Positions 9,112 to 18,469 of a stretch of 32,258 bases of DNA are shown in pieces. This DNA comes from Defluviitaleaceae bacterium (GTDB taxonomy: Bacteria > Bacillota > Clostridia > Lachnospirales > WQUN01), in contig WQVV01000004.1 in the NCBI GenBank assembly GCA_009785665.1, positions 1 through 32,258 of the forward strand, read 5' to 3'. Position numbers and translations under genes: made by a program. The number at the start of each line of letters is the position of its first letter. Position 1 is the stretch's first letter. The notes beneath the pieces were generated by a model. The model did no database searches. It worked only from the letters and a program-made list of their open reading frames with translations, and was not told the DNA's origin.

Positions 9112-10055
9112 TGGATATGATTGCAGGTATCGTGGTGTGGATTCTAACTGCCGCGTTTGGCTACAATGCGTTTGCGGTTTACATGGACGGGCAACACATT
9201 GGGTACATTCCTATACAGGCGGAATTAACTTCCGAGACGCTTCATGAGTACGCTGTTATGGCGTTACAAGCTTCACATGGAGGTATATCAGTTCGTGTTA
9301 ATGAACAGGTGACAATTGAGGAGCGACGTGTTCCCAGCGGTGCAAGAATGACGCGTGGGGAAATGCTTGGGTTATTAAGTCGTAATTTTTCATTTGAAAT
9401 GGAAGCACTTGCGATTTATGTGGACGGAAGCCATCAAGCAACAATGCGCAACCAAGCTGCTGTTGCTGCGGTTGAACTTATGTTACAAGAGCCATTTTTC
9501 TCAGAATACACAGTGCGAGCAGAATTTGTTCAAGACTGGGAAGTAAAACCAGTATACGTTTGTTTCAGCGAGGTATGTTCGCGTGGTACGCGTGTGTACC
9601 CAATTGACTCACCCGAAATCGCGCATTTACGGCTATCACGCGAGGTGCGTAATCCAAATTATTTTCACACTATACAAACTGGAGATACGCTTAGTCGTAT
9701 TGCAATGCAGTTTGACGTATCGGTAGAAAGCATACTCCACGCAAACCATATAGAAGCTAGCATGGTCATATTTCCTGGGAGGAGCTTGGTTATTCCCAAT
9801 TATCCAACACCAGTTTTGATGGTGCGTACATTCGACCATATCACTGTGCTTGAGCCAATTAAAATGTCTGTGGAAATGCGAGAAAACCCAACATTGCCGC
9901 AAGGTCATGAGTATATTTATCAAGAGGGGCAAGCTGGTTTAAAGGAAGTTATTTGGGAAGTTGTTCGCGAAAACGGCTTTGAAATTTCGCGGAATCACTT
10001 GGAAACAACTGTGTTAATCGAGCCGATAGTGGAAATTATAATAGTAGGGTCTTGA
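9111..10055 (+). CDS. LysM-G5 domain protein (tandem paralogue of the upstream gene)
   Basis: FHTIQTGDTLSRIAMQFDVSVESILHANHI. Extensive similarity to 7675-9111. TAATG overlap. Confidence 0.8.
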   Translation: MDMIAGIVVWILTAAFGYNAFAVYMDGQHIGYIPIQAELTSETLHEYAVMALQASHGGISVRVNEQVTIEERRVPSGARMTRGEMLGLLSRNFSFEMEALAIYVDGSHQATMRNQAAVAAVELMLQEPFFSEYTVRAEFVQDWEVKPVYVCFSEVCSRGTRVYPIDSPEIAHLRLSREVRNPNYFHTIQTGDTLSRIAMQFDVSVESILHANHIEASMVIFPGRSLVIPNYPTPVLMVRTFDHITVLEPIKMSVEMRENPTLPQGHEYIYQEGQAGLKEVIWEVVRENGFEISRNHLETTVLIEPIVEIIIVGS

Positions 10056-10073
10056 ATTTGATGGGAGGCAGAA

Positions 10074-10784
10074 ATGTCTGCAAGGATTCTGGTAGTTGAC
10101 GATGAAAAGACTATTGTTGACATAGTAACATACAATTTGCGCAAAGAGGGTTACGAAACAATTGAAGCGCATGATGGTAAATCTGGGTTGGAGTTAGCGT
10201 TGTCGCAGAATCCAGACTTGGTGATTTTGGACATAATGATGCCGGGGTTGGACGGCTACGAAGTTTGCACGCGCTTGCGCAAGGTAAGCCAAGTGCCTGT
10301 AATCATGCTTACTGCGAAGGCGGAGGAAGCCGACAAGGTATTAAGTTTCGAGTTGGGCGCAGATGATTATATTACAAAGCCATTTGGGGTGCGGGAATTA
10401 CTTGCGCGTGTTATGGCGAATTTGCGGCGTGGGAATATGAATGCGCCTGCGTCTGGCGGGTCGAATAAACTTGTGTTTGGTGAACTTAGTATTGACCTTG
10501 ATATGTTTGAAGTGCGGCGCGGGTCGGACGTAATAGACCTTACGCGGCGCGAATTTGAACTTGTAAAATTTCTTGCAACGCAGAATAATCAAGTGTTTAC
10601 CCGCGAAGCATTGTTGGAAAAAGTTTGGGGCTATGAGTATTTTGGAGACGTTCGCACGGTTGACGTTACCATTCGACGGTTACGCACAAAGCTTGAAGTC
10701 ACGCCCGATACGCCCACTTATATTCTAACAAAACGCGGGGTTGGTTATCATTTTACGCAGGCATTTGGCGATGCGCTCAATTAA
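10074..10784 (+). CDS. walR: OmpR-family response regulator, WalR/YycF-like
   Basis: ILVVDDEKTIVDIVTYNLRKEGYE, DIMMPGLDGYEVC, winged-helix DVTIRRLRTKLE; followed by WalK/YycH/YycI order. Confidence 0.9.
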   Translation: MSARILVVDDEKTIVDIVTYNLRKEGYETIEAHDGKSGLELALSQNPDLVILDIMMPGLDGYEVCTRLRKVSQVPVIMLTAKAEEADKVLSFELGADDYITKPFGVRELLARVMANLRRGNMNAPASGGSNKLVFGELSIDLDMFEVRRGSDVIDLTRREFELVKFLATQNNQVFTREALLEKVWGYEYFGDVRTVDVTIRRLRTKLEVTPDTPTYILTKRGVGYHFTQAFGDALN

Positions 10785-12540
10785 AACAAAATTAATTACT
10801 ATTTATGCCGCTGTGGTTTTAGTTGTTATGACCGTTAGCGGCACGTTTATGTTGTTTACAGTTCGTAATATGGAAATTGACCAGACAGAGGATAATTTGC
10901 GACAGCGTGCCGAGACTATTAATAATCATATCGTGCAGGTGTATGGGCGTGATGCTATTCTTCGTGCGCAGGGTTGGCATTTGTTTGGACTAAGTGAGCA
11001 TGAACATGATATAGAGGGCGTGTTGTTAAGCGACTTGGGGATTCCAATTGCACCATGGGAATTTGTTGAAAACGAAGTGCGTTTTAATGACCGTTCGCTT
11101 ATGGAAGCGTTGACGGGTTCGGAATCGTTTAATGTGGGCAGTTTGGGGCTTGATATTACTGGCGCGGAACATCAATGGTTTACTTTCGCAATGCCCGTTA
11201 CCGTTGACGACGATAATTTTATAATTTACACCCGCGTGCGCATGTCTTATATGAATGAAAGCCTTAGCCGCCTAACGCTTAACCTCGTGTTGACTGTGCT
11301 GGTCGCGCTGGTGATTACGGTGGTTTTTTGGTTCTTTTTAGGAAGCACCATTACAAATCCTATTGTCGCGCTTACTCGCCATGCGAAGGCTATTGCTTCG
11401 GGCGATTTTTCTCGGGAAATTGAAGTTGTGGGCAATGATGAAATCGGGCAACTTGCATACGATTTCAACCACATGTCGCAGGAACTTCGCGCATCATTGA
11501 GTCGCATTACCAGCGAAAAAAACAAACAAGAGGCGTTTTTGCAAAATACTTCGCACGGAGTATTGGCATATGATGCCACGGGAAAACTGATTCATGCGAA
11601 CAACGCCAGCGGCGAACTTCTGCATGGTATGGATTTAAACACTGTGAATGTTCATCATACGTTAAAACTTTTGGGTTACGACCCAGACGATATTTTCAAA
11701 ATGCGCCCTGGTGAAGTTCGCGAATCCGTTCACGAGGAAGAGGATTATTTTCTCTACGCGACAATTACCCCTTACACCAGTGAAACGGGTTTGGTTGACG
11801 GATATGTTATAGTTCTGCAAGACATCACCCGCCAACAAAAACTTGACAATATGCGCAAGGAATTTGTAGCCAATGTGTCACACGAACTTCGTACTCCACT
11901 AACCAACATCAAAACATATTCCGAGACGCTATTAGACGGCGCAATCGAAGACCGCGAAATTTCCATGAAATTTCTAAAGGTAATCGACGACGAGGCTTCG
12001 CGAATGTCTCTGCTAGTCTCCGACCTTCTGGAACTTTCCCGCATAGATTCAAAACACGTAGCGTTGGAAATGGACATGGTAGACCTAGTGGCTCTACTTC
12101 GCTTATCAATACGGCAGGGGCAAATTCTAGCTGAACAGAAAAACCAGAAAATCACCTTCACTCCACCAGAGGGCGCGTGTTTCATAGAGGCCAACGCAGC
12201 CCGCATAAATCAAGTAATTTCAAACATTTTATCCAATTCCATAAAATACAGCCCCAACTCAACCACTGTAAAAATAACAATGGAAACCACCGAAAAGTAC
12301 TACCGCATTTTCATACAAGACCAAGGAATGGGAATCCCTCCCGAAAGCCTAAACCGCGTATTCGAGCGTTTCTACCGAGTAGACAAAGCCCGCGCCCGCG
12401 CCCTAGGCGGCACAGGCTTAGGTTTAGCCATAGTAAAAGAAATAATGGAAGAACACGGCGGCAGGGTATACGCTTCAAGCAACCCAGGGCAGGGAACAAC
12501 AATGGTACTAAGATTCAACAGGCTTGCGGAGGAGATATAA
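10771..12540 (+). CDS. walK: Sensor histidine kinase, WalK/YycG-like (HAMP, PAS, HisKA, HATPase)
   Basis: VANVSHELRTPLTNIKTYSETLLDGA, GTGLGLAIVKEIMEEHGGR. Confidence 0.9.
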   Translation: MRSIKTKLITIYAAVVLVVMTVSGTFMLFTVRNMEIDQTEDNLRQRAETINNHIVQVYGRDAILRAQGWHLFGLSEHEHDIEGVLLSDLGIPIAPWEFVENEVRFNDRSLMEALTGSESFNVGSLGLDITGAEHQWFTFAMPVTVDDDNFIIYTRVRMSYMNESLSRLTLNLVLTVLVALVITVVFWFFLGSTITNPIVALTRHAKAIASGDFSREIEVVGNDEIGQLAYDFNHMSQELRASLSRITSEKNKQEAFLQNTSHGVLAYDATGKLIHANNASGELLHGMDLNTVNVHHTLKLLGYDPDDIFKMRPGEVRESVHEEEDYFLYATITPYTSETGLVDGYVIVLQDITRQQKLDNMRKEFVANVSHELRTPLTNIKTYSETLLDGAIEDREISMKFLKVIDDEASRMSLLVSDLLELSRIDSKHVALEMDMVDLVALLRLSIRQGQILAEQKNQKITFTPPEGACFIEANAARINQVISNILSNSIKYSPNSTTVKITMETTEKYYRIFIQDQGMGIPPESLNRVFERFYRVDKARARALGGTGLGLAIVKEIMEEHGGRVYASSNPGQGTTMVLRFNRLAEEI

Positions 12541-12803
12541 GGTCAAAAGATTTAAAGTCAAAAGATTGAAGGTCAAAAGATTGAAGACCTTGGGGACGCT
12601 GTCCCCAATACCCCTGCAAGGGGACACAGTCCCCTTGACCCCGTTATTTTGCGGCATTACAGCTTCGTTAGATTTTTACTCAACTAAAGGCGCAAATGTT
12701 AAAATTTTTTGGAGAGGGGGTTTGGGGGAGAACCTTTTGTTTTACAAAAGGTTCTCCCCCAAGGTCTTAATCTTTTAATCTTTCAATCTTTTAATCTCTA
12801 AGG
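12538..12803. repeat. Copy B of composite palindromic repeat
   Basis: ggtcaaaagatttaaagtcaaaagattgaaggtcaaaagattgaagaccttgggg at the left; caaggggacacagtccccttg (12617-12637); perfect hairpin 12722-12762; inverted ccaaggtcttaatcttttaatctttcaatcttttaatctc at the right. Confidence 0.9.
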
Positions 12804-12810
12804 GTGCTTT

Positions 12811-14103
12811 ATGAAAAAGAATGAAATTTTTGCTGGTTTTAAATCTGTTTTTATTTTGGCATTGGCCGCGCTTGCGGTTTTGCAGCTTAGTCAGCTCTGG
12901 TTGGTTAATTTGACTAATCGTAGCTTTTTTATGTATTTGCAGGCTCGTTTTCCGCCAGCCGCGCCAGATGGTCAAGGGGCTTGGGCGCGACCGTTTCGGG
13001 TTGTTTTTGGAGATGGTTATTTTGATATGCGATATAGCGGGATTGCGGATTCTTGGGAGTGGGAGTTTGGCGAAAGGGTCTTGGTTGCTGTATTGCAGGA
13101 CGGGGATTTTGTTGGTTCTGGCGAGGTTGACATGTCGCGTGTTTTGTCGCGGGCTGTGTTGGTTTATGAGTATGCGTTTCCTATGTGTGCAGAGCAGTTC
13201 GCGCAGGCGTTGGGTCGGCGTAATGGTGCGTTGCTTACCGACGCGGGCATAGGTACGTTTTCTAGTGTGGCAATTCAGCCGCCTTGTGAGGGTGATAACG
13301 CGTTACGTGTGTTTTTTATGGACGATATTTACATGTGGGAGTTTGTATTGCCGTTTAATAGGCGGCATGTGTTGGAGGATTTTGTTGTTTCTATACCTCC
13401 AGCAAATCCTTTGCGATTGCATTTTGTGGCTACGGATGATGGTTTTTTACCTGTGGCGGAAAATGGGTTCGCGTATTTTACGATTGTGGCGGAAAATCCA
13501 TTTCGTGATGCAAATGGAATGCTAACAATCACAAGTATGCGTGGGCAGGTTGAGTCGTTTTTTGGGAATCCAGCAACAATTATTCCAGGGGTTAGTGCTG
13601 ATGGGATTCTTACGTTTTCCAACATAAACACTATGGTGCGATACCTTGAAAATGACGTGTTGGAGTATGCAAGTTTCCGTACAATTGGGCGAACAACGCA
13701 ACAAAATCTTATGGTAGATTTTTCGGCGGCGTTGGCATTTGTATTGGACGACCCGCATGTTACCAACGAAGTATTTTTGAGAAATTACGAGCAACGTGGA
13801 CGCGAGAATGTCTTTTGGTTTGATTATGTAATAGATAATCACCCATTGATTTTGGAGGAAGAATGGCCAACTCGGCCGCATTGCACAGACCCATTACGTG
13901 CGCCAATAGAGGTAGTTGTAGACCATGGGCGAGTTGTGCGTTATCGGCGGATTGTGTATACATTTCGTACCAGTTCGACGCTGACATGGAAGAATGCGGT
14001 GGAATATGATGAATTTTTCACGTTAGGTTTTCCGATTGGGGAGGGGCCAGATATTGGGCTAGAGATGTTGGTGGAGGTTGGCAATGGAATGGGAGCGCGC
14101 TAA
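12811..14103 (+). CDS. yycH: YycH-like WalK regulatory protein
   Basis: Position directly after walK and before a YycI-like gene; N-terminal TM anchor; large extracytoplasmic domain. Confidence 0.75.
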   Translation: MKKNEIFAGFKSVFILALAALAVLQLSQLWLVNLTNRSFFMYLQARFPPAAPDGQGAWARPFRVVFGDGYFDMRYSGIADSWEWEFGERVLVAVLQDGDFVGSGEVDMSRVLSRAVLVYEYAFPMCAEQFAQALGRRNGALLTDAGIGTFSSVAIQPPCEGDNALRVFFMDDIYMWEFVLPFNRRHVLEDFVVSIPPANPLRLHFVATDDGFLPVAENGFAYFTIVAENPFRDANGMLTITSMRGQVESFFGNPATIIPGVSADGILTFSNINTMVRYLENDVLEYASFRTIGRTTQQNLMVDFSAALAFVLDDPHVTNEVFLRNYEQRGRENVFWFDYVIDNHPLILEEEWPTRPHCTDPLRAPIEVVVDHGRVVRYRRIVYTFRTSSTLTWKNAVEYDEFFTLGFPIGEGPDIGLEMLVEVGNGMGAR

Positions 14104-14926
14104 GAATATTTTGCTCATTGCGTTTGTGATTTTGAATTTGGGGCTTGCAGGGCTGTTGTTTTTGGAAGACCGCCGATATACGCTATCGTCGGACAGGGTT
14201 AGTCATATTAACATGGTGTTGTCGGAGAACAATATAAATTTGTACACTACGTTAATGCGGCGGTTCGCGCCTATGCGGCATTTGGATATTTCGGGGTTTT
14301 ATTATGACATTGACATGTTGCTGGAAATTTTTTTCGAGGACGTTACTGATGTTGTGCAGGAAGAAGCGTATCTTTTCACCAGAGGTTCACAGCGGCTAGA
14401 AATATCTAACGGATTTATTTCCTTTGACAATAACCATAATTTAGGCGAGAATAGAACAGCTATTTCGCGTGCGGAAGCGATTGCCACTGCGGAAAATTTC
14501 GTGATGCAACATTTTCCAGATTTCGTGCGGGACATAGTGTTTGACGAAGACAGGGGCATTTGGGTAATTTACAGGCAAGAGTATCGCGGGCAGTTGATTT
14601 ACTCAAATCGTATAGAAATTTTTGTTACTTCGTATGGAATTACACTAATCGACATGCAGTTTGGGCAGGTGTTGGGGCATGGTGCAACGCCACGCATGAT
14701 TTTCGCGCCTGATGAAGTGCTGCTTACTTTCATGCAACGAATGCGGTATTATCGCGCAATTCACGACCCTATTTTCATAGTTAGCATGGATATGGTATAT
14801 TTGCAGGAGTTCGCGTCCGACCAGCCAGAGCAAATATATCCTGCCGTGCCATTTTACAGGATTTTCATACATGACACCGATTTACCATTTTTAATAAACG
14901 CGTATACAAATGTAATGACAGAGTAG
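14084..14926 (+). CDS. yycI: YycI-like WalK regulatory protein
   Basis: MEWERAKNILLIAFVILNLGLAGLLFLEDRR N-terminus typical of YycI; overlaps yycH. Confidence 0.8.
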   Translation: MEWERAKNILLIAFVILNLGLAGLLFLEDRRYTLSSDRVSHINMVLSENNINLYTTLMRRFAPMRHLDISGFYYDIDMLLEIFFEDVTDVVQEEAYLFTRGSQRLEISNGFISFDNNHNLGENRTAISRAEAIATAENFVMQHFPDFVRDIVFDEDRGIWVIYRQEYRGQLIYSNRIEIFVTSYGITLIDMQFGQVLGHGATPRMIFAPDEVLLTFMQRMRYYRAIHDPIFIVSMDMVYLQEFASDQPEQIYPAVPFYRIFIHDTDLPFLINAYTNVMTE

Positions 14927-14967
14927 GGTGTGTTCTCGCGCTTTACTTATCCCAAGGGGGCTTTTTT

Positions 14968-16068
14968 ATGCGGCACACGGTAATGATAGTTGATGATGTT
15001 TTCACAAATTTATTGCAGCTTGAAGAAATTTTGAAAGATCTTTATGAAATAATTCCAATGTCCAGCGGCGAGCGGGCGTTGCAACGGCTGGCGAAAGGCG
15101 CAATGCCTGATTTAATTTTATTGGACTTGGTAATGCCCAGAATGGACGGCTTCGAGCTATTAGAAAAAATTAGAGAAAATGATGCATATGTAGATATTCC
15201 AGTAATTTTTGTAACCAGCGACGACGATGCTTTTTCTGAAGAAAAAGGGTTAAGAATGGGTGCGGTGGACTATATCAAAAAGCCCTATGAAGCCAATATA
15301 ATTCGCATAAAAGTGCGCAACCACGTAGAACTAAAATCCTATCGCGATAATCTAACCGATAAAGTAAACGAGCGCACGCAACTACTAGAAGAACGCACAC
15401 GAGAACTACAAGCAACCCACAACGCAGTAATAATGGGAATGTCCTTACTTTCCGAGAGCCGCGACAAAGAAACTGGTTCGCATTTGCTACGCATTCAGTC
15501 GCTAACACGCATAATTGCTACAAAAATTTCACATTGGTATCCCGCAATCTTAAACAAAGACATGGTTGACCTTGTGGCCACATATTCCCCTCTTCACGAC
15601 ATAGGCAAGGTAAGCGTACCAGACGCGGTGCTAAAAAAAAGCGGCAAACTAACCGCCGAAGAGTTCGAGCAAATGAAGTCACATACTCAAGGTGGCGGCG
15701 ACCTTCTGCGTCAAATATCCAGCTTCATGCCAAATGAGTATAGCCAACTAGGCATAGCAATAGAAATAGCCGAAAACCATCACGAACGCTTCGACGGAAC
15801 AGGCTACCCAGCCCGCCGCGCAGGCGAAGAAATTCCCCTATCCGCCAGAATAGTAGCAGTAGCAGACGTATACGATGCACTAAGAAGCCCCCGCACCTAC
15901 AAGCGCGGTCTATCCCACAAAGAGGCCCTAAGCATAATCCTAAAAGGCGACGGCAGAACTCAACCAGCCCATTTCGACCCCTTAGTACTAAAGGCATTCG
16001 CCGAGACTCACGAAACAATACGCCAAGCCTACGACAGCAACCCCGACCCGTCGCTGATAGGGAGTTAA
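14968..16068 (+). CDS. Response regulator with HD-GYP domain (putative cyclic di-GMP phosphodiesterase)
   Basis: Receiver VMIVDDVFTNLLQL/LLDLVMPRMDGFELLE; HD-GYP motifs SPLHDIGKVSVPD and HHERFDGTGYP. Confidence 0.92.
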   Translation: MRHTVMIVDDVFTNLLQLEEILKDLYEIIPMSSGERALQRLAKGAMPDLILLDLVMPRMDGFELLEKIRENDAYVDIPVIFVTSDDDAFSEEKGLRMGAVDYIKKPYEANIIRIKVRNHVELKSYRDNLTDKVNERTQLLEERTRELQATHNAVIMGMSLLSESRDKETGSHLLRIQSLTRIIATKISHWYPAILNKDMVDLVATYSPLHDIGKVSVPDAVLKKSGKLTAEEFEQMKSHTQGGGDLLRQISSFMPNEYSQLGIAIEIAENHHERFDGTGYPARRAGEEIPLSARIVAVADVYDALRSPRTYKRGLSHKEALSIILKGDGRTQPAHFDPLVLKAFAETHETIRQAYDSNPDPSLIGS

Positions 16069-16275
16069 GGTCAAAAGATTTAAAGTCAAAAGATTTTAAA
16101 GTCAAAAGATTTTAAAGTCAAAAGATTTAAGACCTTGGGGACGCTGTTCACAGTGGCGCAGCGAGCGCAAGCGAACGTTTCCCGCGCCAATACCCCTGCA
16201 AGCTTTAAAAAAGCTTGACCAAATTTTGACGTTGGAATTTAAAAATGAGTGGGGAATTTTTTTGAGGTGATTGTT

Positions 16276-16485
16276 ATGGTTGCATATCAGTTTGAGGCTA
16301 CGACTGAAAATGGATTTATACGAATACCTGACGAGTATAGTCGGAAAATCGGAGCAAAAATAAAAGTCATCGTTTTGGACGATGACGGTGATATTGATGT
16401 TGACTGGGACGAACTATTCCCTCCGACTGTAGATACAAGCGTTTGGAAGTTCGATAGGGAGGAAGCTAATGCCCGTATTCCTTGA
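16276..16485 (+). CDS. Putative antitoxin of PIN toxin
   Basis: Small ORF MVAYQFEATTENGFIRIPDEYSRKIGAKIKVIVLDDD... overlapping the PIN ORF start. Confidence 0.75.
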   Translation: MVAYQFEATTENGFIRIPDEYSRKIGAKIKVIVLDDDGDIDVDWDELFPPTVDTSVWKFDREEANARIP

Positions 16486-16900
16486 TACAAACGTGCTGGT
16501 GTATCTATATTCAAATACAGAATCTCAAAAGCGTGACGCAAGTATATCTCTGTTCAAAAAATATACCTGTGTAACAAGTACGCAGGCACTAAATGAATTT
16601 TGCAATGTGTATATCCAAAAGTACAAAATTTCAAGCAAGGAATTGAAAAAATTCATAGGAAACATAATCAAATCGTGTGATGTGCGATTAGTAACCGAAC
16701 AAATTATCATAGACGCAATAAACTTAAACAACAAATATGGATATTCTTACTACGACTGCCTAATATTAGCGTCGGCACTGGACAGCAACTGCAACACCCT
16801 ATTTTCTGAAGACCTCCACAACGGACAAACAATAGAATCCAAACTAAAAATAACAAACCCATTCACCAACCTCCCCACTCAAGTACAGGCGCAGAAATAA
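16469..16900 (+). CDS. PIN-domain ribonuclease toxin (VapC-like)
   Basis: FLDTNVLVYLYS, ALNEF, YGYSYYDCLILASALDSNCNTLFSEDLHNGQ acidic motifs. Confidence 0.88.
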   Translation: MPVFLDTNVLVYLYSNTESQKRDASISLFKKYTCVTSTQALNEFCNVYIQKYKISSKELKKFIGNIIKSCDVRLVTEQIIIDAINLNNKYGYSYYDCLILASALDSNCNTLFSEDLHNGQTIESKLKITNPFTNLPTQVQAQK

Positions 16901-17025
16901 AGTTTTTTGGAGAGGGAGGATTGGGGGGAGAACCTTTTCTTCACATTCCTTTCGCTTCGCATTAGGGAATATGACATCAGAAAAGGTTCTCCCCTCAAGG
17001 TCTTAATCTTTTAAATCTCTAATCT

Positions 17026-17424
17026 TTATCCTTTAAATTTTCGATAGTGGTTTGCCATTAGCTTGTCGCTTCCTAGTACGTGGTCTACTAGCCAGTTTAC
17101 TATTACGTTTTTTATTTCTGTTTCTATTTTCGCACGGTCTGTCTCGGCGGCTACGCGGGCGCGTAGGGCTACTACTTCTTGTACGAAATCATCGTGTTGC
17201 TTTTTGTGAATTGGCATTGCTGGGTAGCTGGATTCTGTCATTAGGGATTCTTCGTTGGCAAAATGGTTTAGGGTGTAGTTGGCTAAAAAGTCTATTGTGT
17301 CTTCTACTTTTACGTCTTCGTCGCTTAGGGCTGCATCAGTTACTTTTTGCACCAGACGGAAGATTTCTTGATGTTCGTTGTCTACTTGTGTGTTGCCTGT
17401 TTCGTAGGTTTTATTCCATATCAT
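17026..17424 (-). CDS. Bacteriohemerythrin
   Basis: DNEHQEIFRLV, HFANEESLM, HKKQHDDFV, WLVDHVLGSDK iron-ligand motifs. Confidence 0.92.
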   Translation of the reverse strand: MIWNKTYETGNTQVDNEHQEIFRLVQKVTDAALSDEDVKVEDTIDFLANYTLNHFANEESLMTESSYPAMPIHKKQHDDFVQEVVALRARVAAETDRAKIETEIKNVIVNWLVDHVLGSDKLMANHYRKFKG

Positions 17425-17480
17425 GATGGTACCTCCAGAGGATTTTATCTATAAACCTTGTTTGAAAGGCTGATAGTACT

Positions 17481-18305
17481 ATGAGAATTAAAGTTTATGG
17501 GTGTCGGGGGTCGTTGCCCACAACACGAGAGATTGCATCTAAGTACGGTAGTAACACATCTTGTATAGCTGTTGAAACTAAGGAACAGGTGTTGATTTTG
17601 GACGCTGGTAGTGGGATTGCGCAAATGGATAGGTTGACAAAGATTTTTTCGCGTAAGGACAAACCATTTGAGATATTGTTAAGCCATTTGCATGTAGACC
17701 ACTTGATTGGGCTAACGGTGTTTAGTAAGGTGTGGATAAATAGTCCCGACGAGCTTGTTCGGATTTACACGTTAAGCCGCGACGAAAGACCACTTAAAGA
17801 GCAGATTTTTGGGTTGTTCCAGCCGCCATACTGGCCTGTTTCTATGGTGAAGTTTGCTAATGTGGAGTGTATCGAAATACATGCAGATGTGCCGTTTCAA
17901 GTTGGTGACTTTACGGTGACACCGTTTATGGCGGCGCATCCCGACAAAACTATATCATTTCATATAACAGATGGCAACTGGTCTGTGGTGCATTTGTTGG
18001 ATAGCGAAACGCCTGCGTTGTCGTCGGAGGACTGGGACGTGTTGGTTGAATATTGTAAGGATTCGGACTTGGTAATCTTTGATGCGGCGTATTCGGATAT
18101 TGATTATCTGGATAAGAAGGGCTGGGGTCATTCCACTATGGAGGACGGGTTCAAGTTGGCGGAGGCATCTGGGTGTAAGAAGATGATGTTTACGCATTTG
18201 GGCTTTGAGTACGGCGACCAAGAGTTGGAAATTTTTGAATCGCAGGCGGTGGCTATGGGGGATAAGTATATTTTTGCGCGTGATGGTTTAGAGTTGGCGT
18301 TTTAG
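17481..18305 (+). CDS. MBL-fold metallo-hydrolase
   Basis: LSHLHVDHLIGL metal-binding motif, LILDAGSGI, MMFTHLGFEYGD. Confidence 0.85.
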   Translation: MRIKVYGCRGSLPTTREIASKYGSNTSCIAVETKEQVLILDAGSGIAQMDRLTKIFSRKDKPFEILLSHLHVDHLIGLTVFSKVWINSPDELVRIYTLSRDERPLKEQIFGLFQPPYWPVSMVKFANVECIEIHADVPFQVGDFTVTPFMAAHPDKTISFHITDGNWSVVHLLDSETPALSSEDWDVLVEYCKDSDLVIFDAAYSDIDYLDKKGWGHSTMEDGFKLAEASGCKKMMFTHLGFEYGDQELEIFESQAVAMGDKYIFARDGLELAF

Positions 18306-18468
18306 GAACTGTCAAGAAATAACTTGGACAGATTCCGCAGGATTTTTGTGCGAGGGCAAGGAAGCGGAAACCGCGCGTGCCCAAAGGCACGTAAGGCTTT
18401 CCGCTGACGCAGACATCGTGCAAAAAGACAAGGAAGATGTTCAAGTTATTTTTTGACAGTTCCTTAGT
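18303..18468. repeat. Long hairpin MITE-like element between convergent genes
   Basis: ggaactgtcaagaaataacttggaca ... atgttcaagttattttttgacagttcc; nested gcggaaa/tttccgc and cgtgcc-caaa-ggcacg. Confidence 0.8.
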
Positions 18469-18469
18469 G

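Larger units (their letters stand above)
16066..17040. repeat. Copy C of composite palindromic repeat, split by a toxin-antitoxin module
   Basis: Left part 16066-16220 (tandem gtcaaaagattttaaa units, gaccttggggacgctgt, caagctttaaaaaagcttg). Right part from about 16875 (cactcaagtacaggcgcagaaataaagttttttggagaggg) to 17035, with hairpin 16921-16998. Confidence 0.85.

Noticed and set aside
16066-16135. Possible CRISPR array from the repeated gtcaaaagatttta units
   Set aside because: Units are directly abutted with no spacers and occur at the ends of a palindromic element.
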